NCBI RefSeq assembly: GCF_006874705.1
Contig: NZ_CP035382.1
Coordinates: 3,224,001 to 3,288,000 of the forward strand
Source of the DNA: Leclercia adecarboxylata
GTDB taxonomy: Bacteria > Pseudomonadota > Gammaproteobacteria > Enterobacterales > Enterobacteriaceae
Direction: 5' to 3'
DNA length: 64,000 bases
Part shown: piece after piece, positions 1 to 10,164 of the stretch
Layout of the letters: every line of letters starts with the position of its first letter
Position numbering within the stretch: position 1 is the first letter of the stretch
Program-made: the position numbers and the translations under genes
Notes under the pieces: model-generated
What the model was told of the DNA's origin: nothing
Seen by the model: only the letters and a program-made list of their open reading frames with translations
Database searches by the model: none

Positions 1-438
1 ACCCCGTTCCGCCAGCTGGCGCTCTACTGCGCGGAACAGCAGCGTGAGTTTCACTACGCCTGTCTCGGGGTCAGCCGGGCGGCCAATACGCAGGCGCTGT
101 GGGATGAAGCGGCTCGTCTTAACGTCACTCTGGTGGAAGATCTCGATTTCCAGCAGCAGGCGCTGCCGGTGCTGGACACCGTCCTCAACAATGCGGATCG
201 GGTCTACCTCACCATTGACCTCGACGTGATGCCCGCCGGGGAGATGCCCGCCGTGTCGGCCCCCGCCGCGCTGGGGGTTCCGGCCCGGGATCTGCTCCCG
301 GTCATCGCGCGGATCTGTCGCAGCGGCAAACTGCAGGCGGCGGATCTGGTGGAGTTCAGCCCTGGCTTCGATCGCGACGGCCAGGGGGCGAAGCTCGCCG
401 CGCGTCTTGCCTGGCAAATTGCTCACTGGTGGGCGTAA
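1..438 (+). CDS. hutG: Formimidoylglutamase HutG, C-terminal part (cut by left edge)
   Basis: HutG hydrolyses N-formimidoyl-L-glutamate to glutamate and formamide, the last step of histidine breakdown. The reading frame is open from base 1, so the N-terminal half lies outside the window; 145 residues are visible. The arginase-fold metal-binding signature is seen as TIDLDV followed by a Pro/Ala-rich stretch (codons from about 211), where the two Asp residues bind Mn in the family. It is followed 44 bases later by hutC on the same strand, as in the hutIGC operons of Klebsiella and Salmonella, so hutI should lie to the left. Family assignment rests on this motif plus the hut context. Confidence 0.9.
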   Translation, partial: TPFRQLALYCAEQQREFHYACLGVSRAANTQALWDEAARLNVTLVEDLDFQQQALPVLDTVLNNADRVYLTIDLDVMPAGEMPAVSAPAALGVPARDLLPVIARICRSGKLQAADLVEFSPGFDRDGQGAKLAARLAWQIAHWWA

Positions 439-482
439 TCTGTGGATATACTCGGATTTTTATAACGGCTTAAGGAATTGCT

Positions 483-1217
483 ATGTTCTCTCGCGCCCCG
501 CAGCAGCAGGCCAATACGCCAGCCCCTTTCTATGAAAAGGTAAAACAGGCGATCAGCCATCAGATCGCCACCGGCGTCTGGCGTCCTCACGATCGCATCC
601 CGTCCGAGGCAGAGCTGGTGGCCCAGTTCGGCTTTAGCCGGATGACCATCAACCGCGCGCTGCGGGAGCTGACCGATGAGGGGCTGCTGGTGCGTCTGCA
701 GGGGGTCGGCACCTTTGTGGCCGAGCCAAAAGGGCAGTCCGCGCTGTTTGAAATTCGCAGCATTGCCGATGAGATCGCCTCCCGCAACCATCAGCACCGC
801 TGTGAGGTGCTGTTCCTTGAGGAGACGCAGGCCAGCGCTGCGCAGGCCGCTGCGTTGAACGTCAAAGAGGGAACGCGTATCTTCCACTCCCTGATGTTGC
901 ACTTTGAAAACGATATCCCGGTGCAGATTGAGGATCGCAGCGTCAATGCCGCGCTGGTGCCGGATTACCTGCAGCAGGACTATACCGCCACCACCCCCCA
1001 TGCTTATCTGTCGCTGGTCGCGCCGCTGACGGAAGGGGAGCATATCGTCGAGGCGGTGCGCGCCACGCCGCAGGAGTGCGAGCTGCTGCGTATTAAAGAG
1101 CACGATCCCTGCCTGCTGATCCACCGCCGTACCTGGTCAGCCTCGCACATTGTTTCCCACGCCAGACTGCTGTTCCCGGGCAACCGCTATCGGCTGCAGG
1201 GCCATTTCATGTCATAA
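483..1217 (+). CDS. hutC: Histidine utilization repressor HutC (GntR family)
   Basis: This is a transcriptional repressor of the hut genes; in the family, urocanate releases it from DNA. The 244-residue protein has an N-terminal GntR winged helix (about residues 15-82, with PSEAELVAQFGFSRMTINRA as the recognition region) and a C-terminal UTRA ligand-binding domain (about 95-235). The length is normal for HutC. The start is an ATG preceded by AAGGAATTGCT. It is last in the hutG-hutC unit and lies just upstream of hutUH, whose promoter holds a palindrome of the expected HutC type. Confidence 0.93.
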   Translation: MFSRAPQQQANTPAPFYEKVKQAISHQIATGVWRPHDRIPSEAELVAQFGFSRMTINRALRELTDEGLLVRLQGVGTFVAEPKGQSALFEIRSIADEIASRNHQHRCEVLFLEETQASAAQAAALNVKEGTRIFHSLMLHFENDIPVQIEDRSVNAALVPDYLQQDYTATTPHAYLSLVAPLTEGEHIVEAVRATPQECELLRIKEHDPCLLIHRRTWSASHIVSHARLLFPGNRYRLQGHFMS

Positions 1218-1286
1218 GCCAAAAGCGTGATTGCTGACGCAATATAACAAAAATGTATCGTAATTGTTAAAACCGGCCTTGTGTGC

Positions 1287-1302
1287 ACTTGTCTATACAA
1301 GT
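1287..1302. promoter_or_regulatory. Putative HutC operator upstream of hutUH
   Basis: ACTTGTCTATACAAGT is a perfect inverted repeat (6-base arms, 4-base centre) about 40 bases before the hutU start. HutC sites in other bacteria are CTTGTATA-type palindromes, so this is the likely repressor site. A second, looser run of TATA/GTATA sequence follows immediately. Function is inferred from motif and position. Confidence 0.7.
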
Positions 1303-1342
1303 ATATCTTAGTGTATATTCTGTCCCCAATGAGGAGCACACA

Positions 1343-3028
1343 ATGTCGTCAGGTAAGTATCGCCAGCAAGAGATCCGCGCCCCACGTGGCACCACGCTTA
1401 ACGCCAAAAGCTGGCTCACCGAAGCCCCGCTGCGCATGTTAATGAACAACCTCGATCCCGACGTGGCGGAAAACCCTCACGAGCTGGTGGTGTATGGCGG
1501 AATTGGCCGCGCGGCGCGCAACTGGGCGTGCTATGACGCCATTGTCAAATCCCTCACCGAACTGGAAAACGACGAAACCCTGCTGGTGCAGTCCGGCAAA
1601 CCGGTCGGCGTCTTCAAAACCCACGAAAACGCCCCGCGCGTGCTGATCGCCAACTCCAACCTGGTCCCGCACTGGGCAACCTGGGAACACTTTAACGAGC
1701 TGGATGCGAAAGGGCTGGCGATGTATGGCCAGATGACCGCCGGCAGCTGGATCTACATCGGCAGCCAGGGCATCGTCCAGGGCACCTACGAAACCTTTGT
1801 CGAGGCGGGCCGTCAGCACTATAACGGCTCCCTGAAAGGCCGTTGGGTACTGACCGCGGGCCTGGGCGGCATGGGCGGCGCACAGCCGCTGGCGGCGACA
1901 CTGGCGGGAGCCTGCTCCCTTAACATTGAGTGCCAGCAGAGCCGCATCGATTTCCGTCTGCGTACCCGCTACGTCGATGAGCAGGCCGATTCGCTGGACG
2001 ATGCCCTGGCGCGCATTAACAAATACACCCAGCAAGGCAAAGCGGTCTCGATTGCCCTGTGCGGTAACGCGGCCGATATCGTGCCGGAGCTGGTGGCGCG
2101 CGGCGTGCGTCCGGACCTGGTCACCGACCAGACCAGCGCCCACGATCCGCTGCACGGCTACCTGCCAAAAGGCTGGAGCTGGGAAGAGTACCAGCAGAAA
2201 GCGCAGCAGGATCCGGAAGGCACCGTGCTGGCGGCGAAGCGTTCAATGGCCGATCATGTCAACGCGATGCTGGCCTTCAGCCAGCAGGGCGTCCCGACCT
2301 TCGATTACGGCAATAATATCCGCCAGATGGCGAAAGAGATGGGCGTTACCAACGCCTTTGATTTCCCAGGCTTTGTCCCTGCCTATATCCGTCCGCTGTT
2401 CTGCCGCGGGATCGGCCCGTTCCGCTGGGTGGCGCTCTCCGGCGACCCGGAAGATATCTACAAAACCGACGCCAAAGTGAAAGAGATTGTCGCCGATGAT
2501 GAACACCTGCATCACTGGCTGGACATGGCCCGCGAGCGCATTAACTTCCAGGGACTGCCGGCGCGTATCTGCTGGGTAGGCCTGGAGTGGCGCCAGAAGC
2601 TGGGCCTGGCCTTTAACGAAATGGTCCGCAGCGGTGAAGTCTCTGCGCCAATCGTTATTGGTCGTGACCATCTTGATTCGGGCTCGGTTGCCAGCCCGAA
2701 CCGTGAAACCGAAGCGATGAAGGACGGCTCCGACGCGGTCTCCGACTGGCCGCTGCTGAATGCGCTGCTCAACACCGCCAGCGGCGCGACCTGGGTCTCG
2801 CTCCACCACGGCGGCGGCGTCGGGATGGGCTTCTCCCAGCATGCCGGAATGGTCATCGTCTGCGACGGCACCGATGAAGCCGCGGCCCGTATTGCCCGCG
2901 TACTGCACAACGATCCGGCGACTGGCGTGATGCGCCATGCCGATGCCGGGTATGACATTGCCATTGATTGCGCGAAAGAGCAGGGCCTGAACCTGCCGAT
3001 GATCGCCGCTCAACAAGGAAAGCACTGA
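1343..3028 (+). CDS. hutU: Urocanate hydratase (urocanase) HutU
   Basis: HutU is the cytosolic NAD+-dependent enzyme that converts urocanate to imidazolone propionate, the second step of histidine degradation. The protein has 561 residues, the usual family length. A glycine-rich segment [10 protein letters not shown] at about residues 173-182 is the Rossmann-like NAD site. The frame is open further upstream, but I chose the ATG at 1343 because GAGGAGCACACA precedes it and the upstream codons overlap the operator palindrome. The stop codon overlaps the hutH start by one base (TGATG), so the two genes are translationally coupled. Confidence 0.96.
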   Translation: MSSGKYRQQEIRAPRGTTLNAKSWLTEAPLRMLMNNLDPDVAENPHELVVYGGIGRAARNWACYDAIVKSLTELENDETLLVQSGKPVGVFKTHENAPRVLIANSNLVPHWATWEHFNELDAKGLAMYGQMTAGSWIYIGSQGIVQGTYETFVEAGRQHYNGSLKGRWVLTAGLGGMGGAQPLAATLAGACSLNIECQQSRIDFRLRTRYVDEQADSLDDALARINKYTQQGKAVSIALCGNAADIVPELVARGVRPDLVTDQTSAHDPLHGYLPKGWSWEEYQQKAQQDPEGTVLAAKRSMADHVNAMLAFSQQGVPTFDYGNNIRQMAKEMGVTNAFDFPGFVPAYIRPLFCRGIGPFRWVALSGDPEDIYKTDAKVKEIVADDEHLHHWLDMARERINFQGLPARICWVGLEWRQKLGLAFNEMVRSGEVSAPIVIGRDHLDSGSVASPNRETEAMKDGSDAVSDWPLLNALLNTASGATWVSLHHGGGVGMGFSQHAGMVIVCDGTDEAAARIARVLHNDPATGVMRHADAGYDIAIDCAKEQGLNLPMIAAQQGKH

Positions 3029-4548
3029 TGAACGCTTTAACCCTGACTCCCGGTTCCCTGACCCTGGCCCAGCTGCGCCAGGTCTGGCAACAGCCGCTGC
3101 ACCTGACGCTCGACGACGCGGCCCACAAGGCCATCAACGACAGCGTCGCCTGCGTGGAAGCGATTGTCGCCGAAGGGCGCACCGCCTACGGGATCAACAC
3201 CGGTTTTGGCCTGCTGGCGCAGACGCGCATCGCTACTCACGATCTGGAAAACCTGCAACGTTCGCTGGTGCTCTCCCACGCGGCGGGCGTCGGCGAGCCG
3301 CTGGATGACGACATTGTGCGTCTGATGATGGTGCTGAAGATCAACAGCCTGGCGCGCGGTTTCTCCGGCATCCGCCTGAGCGTAATTCAGGCGCTGATTG
3401 CCATGGTCAACGCCGAAGTTTACCCCTGGATCCCGGCCAAAGGTTCGGTCGGCGCGTCCGGCGATCTGGCCCCGCTGGCGCACATGTCCCTGACCCTGCT
3501 GGGTGAGGGCAAAGCCCGCTACCGGGGCGAATGGTTACCGGCCGCCACCGCCCTGCAGAAAGCGGGTCTGGCCCCGGTGACGCTGGCGGCGAAAGAGGGC
3601 CTGGCGCTGCTGAACGGCACCCAGGCCTCCACCGCCTTTGCCCTGCGCGGCCTGTTTGAAGCCGAAGATCTGTTTGCCTCGGCGGTGGTCTGTGGGGCGC
3701 TGACTACCGAAGCGGTGCTCGGCTCCCGTCGTCCGTTTGACGCCCGCATTCATGAGGTACGCGGCCAGCGCGGGCAGATCGACGCCGCGGCGCTGTTCCG
3801 CCACGTCCTGACCGACACCAGCGCCATTGCCGAGTCGCACCACAACTGCGACAAGGTGCAGGACCCGTACTCCCTGCGCTGTCAGCCGCAGGTAATGGGG
3901 GCCTGTCTTACCCAGATGCGTCAGGTGGCGGAGGTACTGCTGGTGGAATCCAATGCCGTTTCCGATAACCCGCTGGTGTTCGCCGCGGAAAACGAAGTGG
4001 TCTCCGGGGGTAACTTCCACGCCGAACCGGTGGCGATGGCGGCGGATAATCTGGCCCTGGCGATTGCCGAAATTGGCGCGCTGTCGGAGCGTCGTATCGC
4101 GCTGATGATGGATAAACACATGTCCCAGCTGCCACCGTTCCTGGTGCGCAACGGCGGGGTTAACTCCGGGTTTATGATTGCCCAGGTGACCGCCGCCGCG
4201 CTGGCGAGCGAGAACAAGGCCCTGTCGCACCCGCACAGCGTGGACAGTCTGCCGACGTCAGCTAATCAGGAAGATCATGTCTCGATGGCCCCGGCGGCAG
4301 GCCGCCGCTTGTGGGAGATGGCGGGCAACACCCGCGGCGTGCTGGCGGTAGAGTGGTTAGCGGCCTGTCAGGGCTGCGATCTGCGCGACGGTCTGACCTC
4401 CAGCCCGCAGCTGGAGCAGGCGCGGCATATCCTGCGGGAGCAGGTGGCGCACTATGATGACGACCGCTTCTTTGCCCCGGATATTGATGCGGCGATTGCG
4501 TTGCTGAACAAAAGGAGCCTGGTCGGGTTGCTGCCAGCGTTCTTGTAA
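3028..4548 (+). CDS. hutH: Histidine ammonia-lyase HutH
   Basis: HutH deaminates L-histidine to urocanate and ammonia, the first step of the pathway. The 506-residue protein carries the Ala-Ser-Gly triad at residues 143-145 ([12 protein letters not shown]), which cyclises by itself to form the electrophilic MIO cofactor. N-terminal YGINTGFG (about 54-61) is the conserved active-site loop of the aromatic lyase family. The start at 3028 overlaps the hutU stop, and AAGGAAAGCACTG lies upstream. It ends the hutUH operon; a REP element and a hairpin follow. Confidence 0.97.
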   Translation: MNALTLTPGSLTLAQLRQVWQQPLHLTLDDAAHKAINDSVACVEAIVAEGRTAYGINTGFGLLAQTRIATHDLENLQRSLVLSHAAGVGEPLDDDIVRLMMVLKINSLARGFSGIRLSVIQALIAMVNAEVYPWIPAKGSVGASGDLAPLAHMSLTLLGEGKARYRGEWLPAATALQKAGLAPVTLAAKEGLALLNGTQASTAFALRGLFEAEDLFASAVVCGALTTEAVLGSRRPFDARIHEVRGQRGQIDAAALFRHVLTDTSAIAESHHNCDKVQDPYSLRCQPQVMGACLTQMRQVAEVLLVESNAVSDNPLVFAAENEVVSGGNFHAEPVAMAADNLALAIAEIGALSERRIALMMDKHMSQLPPFLVRNGGVNSGFMIAQVTAAALASENKALSHPHSVDSLPTSANQEDHVSMAPAAGRRLWEMAGNTRGVLAVEWLAACQGCDLRDGLTSSPQLEQARHILREQVAHYDDDRFFAPDIDAAIALLNKRSLVGLLPAFL

Positions 4549-4554
4549 AAAAAC

Positions 4555-4584
4555 GCCCGGTGGCGCTGCGCTTACCGGGCCTAC
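4555..4584. repeat. REP palindrome
   Basis: A GCCCGGTGGCGCTGCGCTTA-type enterobacterial REP unit lies 7 bases after hutH. The same unit recurs at 13566, 29080 and 53631. Confidence 0.85.
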
Positions 4585-4612
4585 AAAAAACCGGCCTATG
4601 TGCCGGTTTTTT
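4585..4612. terminator. Bidirectional intrinsic terminator between hutH and ybhB
   Basis: The stem AAAAAACCGGC / GCCGGTTTTTT has a 6-base loop and an A-run on one side and a T-run on the other. It can therefore end transcription of both convergent genes. It sits between hutH (+) and ybhB (-). Confidence 0.85.
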
Positions 4613-4614
4613 AT

Positions 4615-5091
4615 TTAACTGTACATCGCCGTAATCGACGCGCTGCCCAGGGTGTGGAAATGGACGTTAAAGCCTACCATTGCGCCGCTGGCCTCTTTAT
4701 CGACCTCGATTCTCTCCACATTCAGCGCATGTACCGTGAAGATATAACGATGGGTTTCGCCTTTTGGCGGGGCCGCGCCGCCGTATCCCGCTTTGCCAAA
4801 ATCGGTGCGGGTCTCCACGGCACCCTCCGGCAGCGCCACCAGCGAAGAGCCGGAGCCCTGCGGCAGCACGCGGGTATCGGCGGGGATATTGGCGACAACC
4901 CAGTGCCACCAGCCGGAGCCGGTTGGGGCGTCCGGGTCGTAACAGGTCACGACAAAGCTTTTGGTACCCGACGGCACCTCGTCCCACGCCAGATGCGGAG
5001 AGATGTTATCTCCCTCATATCCCATACCGTTAAATACGTGGCGCAGCGGGAGTTTATCGCCGTCGCGCAGATCCTGACTGATAAGTTTCAT
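4615..5091 (-). CDS. ybhB: PEBP/RKIP-family protein YbhB
   Basis: This is a 158-residue protein of the phosphatidylethanolamine-binding protein (UPF0098) family, the same length as E. coli YbhB. The family signature is visible as VTCYDPDAPTGSGWWHWVV (about residues 48-66) and KGETHRYIFTVHAL near the C terminus; these line the anion-binding pocket. The cellular role is not established. The gene lies between the hut cluster and bioA, as in related genomes, and reads in the same direction as bioA 45 bases downstream of the bioA stop. It has no signal peptide and so should be cytosolic. Confidence 0.93.
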   Translation of the reverse strand: MKLISQDLRDGDKLPLRHVFNGMGYEGDNISPHLAWDEVPSGTKSFVVTCYDPDAPTGSGWWHWVVANIPADTRVLPQGSGSSLVALPEGAVETRTDFGKAGYGGAAPPKGETHRYIFTVHALNVERIEVDKEASGAMVGFNVHFHTLGSASITAMYS

Positions 5092-5135
5092 ACAGTTCCT
5101 CCGTAAAAAGCCCTGCCAGAAGTGTAACGCATAAA

Positions 5136-6425
5136 CTAAAGCGTAAAGTGCGCAGGCTCCTGAACGGCATCCACCACCGCACGGGTCAGCTTGCTGAGCT
5201 GGTCGCGGCTTATCACATAGGGCGGCATCAGATAGATCAGTTTGCCGAACGGCCGCACCCAGACGCCGCGCGCCACAAAGAAGCTTTGCAGCGCCGACAT
5301 GTTCACCGGATGGGTTGTTTCAACGACGCCGATCGCCCCCAGCACCCGCACGTCGGCGACAAAGGCTGAATCCCGCGCCGCCGCCAGTTCATTCTTCAGC
5401 TGGGCTTCGATGGCGGGCACCTGAATCTGCCACTCACCGCTCTCAAGCAGGGCCAGGCTCTCGCTGGCGACCGCGCAGGCCAGCGGGTTACCCATAAAGG
5501 TCGGGCCGTGCATAAAGCAGCCTGCTTCGCCGTTGCTGATGGTCTCCGCCACCTGGCGAGTGGCGAGGGTGGCTGAGAGGGTCATGGTGCCCCCGGTCAG
5601 GGCTTTGCCGAGGCAGAGAATGTCCGGCGTAATGCCCGCGTGCTCGCAGGCAAACAGCTTGCCGGTGCGCCCGAAGCCGGTGGCAATTTCATCGGCAATC
5701 AGCAGAATGCCTTCGCGGTCACACATCCTGCGGATGCGCTTCAGCCACTCGGGATGGTACATGCGCATTCCGCCCGCACCCTGCACGATGGGCTCGAGGA
5801 TCACGGCGGCAATCTCATGACGGTGGGCGGCCATCAGGCGGGCAAAGCCGACCATGTCCATTTCATCCCACTCGCCGTCGAAACGGCTCTGCGGCGCCGG
5901 GGCAAACAGGTTTTCCGGCAGATAGCCCTTCCACAGACTGTGCATCGAGTTGTCGGGATCGCAGACCGACATCGCGCCGAAAGTGTCGCCGTGATAGCCG
6001 TTGCGGAAGGTGATAAACCGCTGACGGCTTTCGCCCTTCGCGTGCCAGTACTGCAGCGCCATTTTCATCGCCACCTCCACCGCTACCGAGCCGGAATCGG
6101 CCAGGAAGACGCACTCCAGCGCTTCGGGGGTCATCGCCACCAGCCGACGGCAGAGATCCACCGCCGGTTGATGGGTGATGCCGCCGAACATCACGTGCGA
6201 CATGCGGTCAATCTGGGCTTTCATCGCCGCGTTAAGCCGCGGGTGATTGTAGCCATGAATGGCTGCCCACCAGGAGGACATGCCGTCCACCAGCTGTTCG
6301 CCGCTGGCCAGGGTCAGCTCGCAGCCGTGCGCTTCCGTCACCGGATATACCGGCAGGGGCTGGGTCATGGAGGTGTAGGGATGCCAGATGTGTTGCCGAT
6401 CGAAGGCGAGATCGTCCGTTGTCAT
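5136..6425 (-). CDS. bioA: Adenosylmethionine-8-amino-7-oxononanoate aminotransferase BioA
   Basis: BioA is a PLP-dependent transaminase that converts KAPA to DAPA using S-adenosylmethionine as the amino donor in biotin synthesis. The protein has 429 residues, identical in length to E. coli BioA. The PLP lysine is K274 (CLGKALTGG), and the class-III Asp motif [15 protein letters not shown] lies around 241-255. The frame extends upstream, but the ATG at 6425 gives the family N terminus ([17 protein letters not shown]) and leaves the BirA operator outside the gene. It is transcribed divergently from bioBFCD. Confidence 0.97.
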   Translation of the reverse strand: MTTDDLAFDRQHIWHPYTSMTQPLPVYPVTEAHGCELTLASGEQLVDGMSSWWAAIHGYNHPRLNAAMKAQIDRMSHVMFGGITHQPAVDLCRRLVAMTPEALECVFLADSGSVAVEVAMKMALQYWHAKGESRQRFITFRNGYHGDTFGAMSVCDPDNSMHSLWKGYLPENLFAPAPQSRFDGEWDEMDMVGFARLMAAHRHEIAAVILEPIVQGAGGMRMYHPEWLKRIRRMCDREGILLIADEIATGFGRTGKLFACEHAGITPDILCLGKALTGGTMTLSATLATRQVAETISNGEAGCFMHGPTFMGNPLACAVASESLALLESGEWQIQVPAIEAQLKNELAAARDSAFVADVRVLGAIGVVETTHPVNMSALQSFFVARGVWVRPFGKLIYLMPPYVISRDQLSKLTRAVVDAVQEPAHFTL

Positions 6426-6431
6426 AATCGA

Positions 6432-6467
6432 CTTGTAAACCATTTTGAAAACATTTAGGTTTACAAG
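6432..6467. promoter_or_regulatory. BirA (biotin repressor) operator between bioA and bioB
   Basis: The inverted repeat CTTGTAAACC (6432-6441) / GGTTTACAAG (6458-6467) has a 16-base centre. This is the architecture and arm sequence of the known E. coli bio operator, where holo-BirA blocks both divergent promoters. The left arm lies 7 bases from the bioA start codon, so the bioA leader is very short or the site overlaps its transcript. Confidence 0.93.
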
Positions 6468-6512
6468 CATAACCCGAACCCATCCTGAACTAAACCCCTT
6501 TGGAGACGCCCC

Positions 6513-7553
6513 ATGGCTCACCAGGCTCGCTGGACATTGTCGCAAGTCACTGCATTATTTGAAAAACCCCTGCTTGAACTGCTGTTTGAAGCGCAACAAA
6601 TTCACCGTCAGCACTTCGATCCGCAGCAGGTTCAGGTCAGCACCCTGCTGTCGATCAAGACCGGGGCCTGCCCGGAAGACTGCAAATACTGCCCGCAAAG
6701 CGCGCGTTACAAAACTGGCCTCGAATCCGAACGCCTGATGGAGGTGGAGCAGGTGCTGGAGTCGGCGCGTCAGGCGAAAAACGCCGGCTCGACCCGCTTC
6801 TGCATGGGCGCGGCCTGGAAAAACCCGCACGAGCGCGATATGCCTTATCTCGAGCAGATGGTGCAGGGCGTGAAGGCGATGGGCCTCGAAGCCTGTATGA
6901 CTCTCGGCACGCTGGATGACCATCAGGCCCAGCGTCTTGCCTCGGCGGGGCTGGATTACTACAACCACAACCTCGACACCTCCCCGGAGTTCTACGGCAA
7001 CATCATCACCACCCGGACCTATCAGGAGCGTCTGGACACCCTCGACAAAGTGCGCGATGCGGGCATCAAGGTCTGCTCGGGCGGGATTGTCGGCTTAGGC
7101 GAAACGGTCACCGATCGCGCCGGGCTGCTGTTACAGCTGGCAAACCTGCCGACCCCGCCGGAGAGCGTGCCGATCAACATGCTGGTGAAGGTGAAGGGCA
7201 CCCCGCTGGCCGATAACGACGACGTCGACGCCTTTGACTTTATCCGCACTATTGCGGTGGCGCGAGTGATGATGCCGACCTCGTACGTACGCCTCTCGGC
7301 GGGTCGCGAGCAGATGAACGAGCAGACTCAGGCGATGTGCTTTATGGCCGGGGCCAACTCCATCTTCTACGGCTGCAAGCTGCTTACCACCCCGAACCCG
7401 GAAGAGGACAAAGACGTGCAGCTGTTCCGCAAGCTGGGGCTCAACCCGCAGCAGACCGCGGTGCTGACCGGCGATAACGAGCAGCAGCACCAGCTCGAAC
7501 AGCAGCTTTTCAACGCCGATACCGACCAGTTCTATAACGCGGCGACGGTATGA
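6513..7553 (+). CDS. bioB: Biotin synthase BioB
   Basis: BioB is a radical-SAM enzyme that inserts sulfur into dethiobiotin, the last step of biotin synthesis. The protein has 346 residues, the E. coli length. The cysteines that bind the [4Fe-4S] cluster are C53, C57 and C60 in [10 protein letters not shown], at the same positions as in E. coli. The start ATG follows GGAGACGCC. It is the first gene of bioBFCD and overlaps bioF by 4 bases. Control by BirA is expected from the adjacent operator. Confidence 0.98.
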   Translation: MAHQARWTLSQVTALFEKPLLELLFEAQQIHRQHFDPQQVQVSTLLSIKTGACPEDCKYCPQSARYKTGLESERLMEVEQVLESARQAKNAGSTRFCMGAAWKNPHERDMPYLEQMVQGVKAMGLEACMTLGTLDDHQAQRLASAGLDYYNHNLDTSPEFYGNIITTRTYQERLDTLDKVRDAGIKVCSGGIVGLGETVTDRAGLLLQLANLPTPPESVPINMLVKVKGTPLADNDDVDAFDFIRTIAVARVMMPTSYVRLSAGREQMNEQTQAMCFMAGANSIFYGCKLLTTPNPEEDKDVQLFRKLGLNPQQTAVLTGDNEQQHQLEQQLFNADTDQFYNAATV

Positions 7554-8707
7554 CCTGGCAACAACGCATCGATGCCGCCCTCGACGCTCGTCGGGCGTCC
7601 GACGCCCTGCGCGTGCGCACCCCGGTGGAGAACGGCGCCGGGCGCTTTCTCACCCGCGAGCAGCGGCGGTACTGCAACTTCTCCGGCAATGACTATCTCG
7701 GCCTGAGTCAGCACCCCGACATCATCCGCGCCTGGCAACAGGGCGCGGAGCAGTACGGCGTGGGCAGCGGCGGCTCCGGCCACGTCAGCGGCTACACCCA
7801 CGCGCATCAGGCGCTGGAGGAGCACCTTGCCGGGTGGCTCGGCTACCCGCGGGCGCTGCTGTTTATCTCCGGCTTTGCCGCTAATCAGGCGCTGATTGCC
7901 GCCCTGACCGGCAAAGAGGATCGCATTGTGGCCGACCGCTTAAGCCACGCCTCGCTGCTGGAAGCCGCCAGCCACAGCCCGGCTCAGCTCAGGCGCTTCG
8001 CCCACAACGATGTCGCCCAGCTGGATTCGCTGCTGGATAAACCCTGCGCCGGGCAACAGCTGGTGGTGACCGAGGGGATCTTCAGTATGGACGGCGACAG
8101 CGCCCCGCTGGGCGAGATCCACGCGGCGGCCCAGCGTCAGGGCAGCTGGCTGCTGGTGGACGATGCCCACGGGATTGGCGTCACCGGGCCAGAGGGGCGC
8201 GGAAGCGCTGCCAGCCAGGGCGTTAAACCCGAGCTGCTGGTGGTGACCTTCGGTAAAGGCGTTGGGGTCAGCGGGGCGGCGGTGCTGTGCAGCGAATCCG
8301 TCGCCGACTACCTGCTGCAGTTCGCCCGCCATCTGATCTACAGCACCAGCATGCCGCCTGCCCAGGCGGTGGCGCTGCTGGCGGCCTTTAACCTGATTCG
8401 CAGCGACGAAGGCGACGCGCGTCGGCAGCGGCTGGCTGCGTTGATCGACCAGTTCCGCGCGTGCGTGCGCGATTTGCCGCTGGCGATCACCGCCTCGCAG
8501 AGCGCCATTCAGCCGCTGATCGTCGGCGACAACGCGCGCGCCCTGCACCTGGCGCAGGTCCTCAGAGAGCAGGGGATCTGGGTGACCGCCATTCGTCCGC
8601 CTACCGTGCCGGCGGGCACGGCGCGCCTGCGCCTGACTCTGACGGCGGCGCATGAGCCGGAAGATATCACCGCGTTACTGGAGGCGCTGCATGTCGCAAG
8701 TGAATAA
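7550..8707 (+). CDS. bioF: 8-amino-7-oxononanoate synthase BioF
   Basis: BioF is a PLP enzyme that condenses pimeloyl-ACP with L-alanine to give KAPA. The 385-residue protein has the PLP lysine at K236 ([10 protein letters not shown]) and the VDDAHGIG motif (203-210) whose Asp and His hold the cofactor. It starts inside the bioB stop (ATGA overlap) and overlaps bioC by 17 bases, consistent with translational coupling through the operon. Confidence 0.97.
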   Translation: MTWQQRIDAALDARRASDALRVRTPVENGAGRFLTREQRRYCNFSGNDYLGLSQHPDIIRAWQQGAEQYGVGSGGSGHVSGYTHAHQALEEHLAGWLGYPRALLFISGFAANQALIAALTGKEDRIVADRLSHASLLEAASHSPAQLRRFAHNDVAQLDSLLDKPCAGQQLVVTEGIFSMDGDSAPLGEIHAAAQRQGSWLLVDDAHGIGVTGPEGRGSAASQGVKPELLVVTFGKGVGVSGAAVLCSESVADYLLQFARHLIYSTSMPPAQAVALLAAFNLIRSDEGDARRQRLAALIDQFRACVRDLPLAITASQSAIQPLIVGDNARALHLAQVLREQGIWVTAIRPPTVPAGTARLRLTLTAAHEPEDITALLEALHVASE

Positions 8708-9446
8708 ACAGGCGATTGCCGCCGCCTTTGGCCGGGCGGCGCACAGCTACGCGCGCCACGATGGTCTCCAGCGGCAAAGTGCCGACGGGCTGCGGGCTTT
8801 GCTGGCAGAGAACAGGTTTGCCAGCGTGCTGGACGCCGGCTGCGGCCCGGGGAGCAACAGCCTGGCCTGGCGCCAGGCCGGGAGTCATGTGACGGCGATG
8901 GATCTCTGCGCCCCGATGCTGGAGGAAGCGCGCCGCAACCAGGCGGCCGACTGCTATCTGCAGGCCGATATCGAAGCCATTCCGCTGGCGGAGGAGCAGT
9001 TCAGCCTGGTCTGGAGCCATCTGGCGGTGCAGTGGTGCGCCAGTCTGCCGCAGGCGCTGGCAGAGCTGTATCGCGTGGCGCAGCCGGGAGGCAAGGTGGC
9101 CTTCACCACGCTGCTCAACGGCTCGCTGCCGGAGCTGAATCAGGCCTGGCAGGCGGTGGATACCCAGCCGCACGCCAACCGTTTTCTGACCGGACAGCAG
9201 GTGAACGATGCCCTGTCCGGCTGGCAGTACCGCTGTGCGGTCCAGACCGTCACCCTGCTGTTTGACGATGCGCTCAGCGCCATGCAGTCCCTGAAGGGGA
9301 TCGGCGCCACCCATCTGCACGCCGGGCGGGCCGACAGGCCCTTAACGCGCGGCCAGCTGCAGCGGCTGGCGCAGGCCTGGCCGCAGCAGGCGGGGAAATT
9401 CCCGCTCTCTTATCAACTTTTTCATGGAATTATCGAACGTGACTGA
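8691..9446 (+). CDS. bioC: Malonyl-ACP O-methyltransferase BioC
   Basis: BioC methylates malonyl-ACP so that it can enter fatty-acid elongation and become pimeloyl-ACP methyl ester. The protein has 251 residues, the E. coli length. The SAM-binding motif I is [13 protein letters not shown] (about residues 45-57). An in-frame start exists 39 bases earlier, but the ATG at 8691 gives the conserved start [17 protein letters not shown]. It overlaps bioF upstream and bioD downstream. Confidence 0.95.
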   Translation: MSQVNKQAIAAAFGRAAHSYARHDGLQRQSADGLRALLAENRFASVLDAGCGPGSNSLAWRQAGSHVTAMDLCAPMLEEARRNQAADCYLQADIEAIPLAEEQFSLVWSHLAVQWCASLPQALAELYRVAQPGGKVAFTTLLNGSLPELNQAWQAVDTQPHANRFLTGQQVNDALSGWQYRCAVQTVTLLFDDALSAMQSLKGIGATHLHAGRADRPLTRGQLQRLAQAWPQQAGKFPLSYQLFHGIIERD

Positions 9447-10164
9447 ACGTTATTTTGTCACCGGCACCGACACCGAGGTCGGTAAAACCGTCGCCAGCAC
9501 CGCCCTGTTACAGGCGGCGCGGGCGCTGGGCCGCAACACTGCCGGATACAAACCGGTGGCCTCGGGCAGTGAGATGACCGCACAAGGGCTGCGCAACAGC
9601 GATGCCCTGGCGTTACAGCACAACAGCAGCGTGACGCTGAGCTACCCGACGGTGAACCCTTATACCTTCGCGGAGCCGACGTCGCCGCACATCATCAGCG
9701 CCGACGAGCAGCGCCCGATCCTGTTCAGCACGCTCTCCGCCGGGTTACGCACCCTGGAGAGCTGTGCCGACTGGGTGCTGGTGGAAGGGGCGGGCGGCTG
9801 GTTCACGCCGCTGTCGCAGGAGCAGACCTTCGCCGACTGGGTGCTGGCCGAACGCCTGCCGGTGATCCTGGTGGTGGGGGGGAAGCTGGGCTGTATCAAC
9901 CACGCGATGCTGACCGCGCAGGCGATTCAGCAGGCGGGACTGCATTTTGCAGGCTGGGTGGCGAACGGGGTAGTGCCCCCCGGCAAGCGCCATGCCGAAT
10001 ACATGGCGACGCTCCAGCGCGTGCTGCCCGCTCCGCTGCTGGGCGAGATCCCGTGGCTGGGCGATACGGCTGACACCTCGGCAGTCGGGCAGTATCTGTC
10101 TCTTACTGCGCTGACGCCGTCGGCCCCATCCAGTGGGCAATCAGCGGGTCATCCAGCTCGCTGA
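9439..10164 (+). CDS. bioD: Dethiobiotin synthetase BioD with a C-terminal extension
   Basis: BioD is the ATP-dependent enzyme that closes the ureido ring of DAPA to give dethiobiotin. The P-loop GTDTEVGKT is at residues 8-16. I favour the GTG at 9439 (E. coli bioD also starts with GTG; a GGA lies 10 bases upstream) over the ATG at 9424. The protein then has 241 residues against about 225 in E. coli. The extra 16 residues, after YLSLTAL, are encoded in DNA that is also the 3' end of the opposite-strand ABC gene, with which it overlaps by 62 bases. The ancestral stop codon seems to have been lost at this junction. Confidence 0.93.
   Translation: MTERYFVTGTDTEVGKTVASTALLQAARALGRNTAGYKPVASGSEMTAQGLRNSDALALQHNSSVTLSYPTVNPYTFAEPTSPHIISADEQRPILFSTLSAGLRTLESCADWVLVEGAGGWFTPLSQEQTFADWVLAERLPVILVVGGKLGCINHAMLTAQAIQQAGLHFAGWVANGVVPPGKRHAEYMATLQRVLPAPLLGEIPWLGDTADTSAVGQYLSLTALTPSAPSSGQSAGHPAR

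Noticed and set aside
5640..6458. 272-codon frame opposite bioA
   Set aside because: Antisense shadow of bioA, whose PLP lysine and family length are fully conserved.
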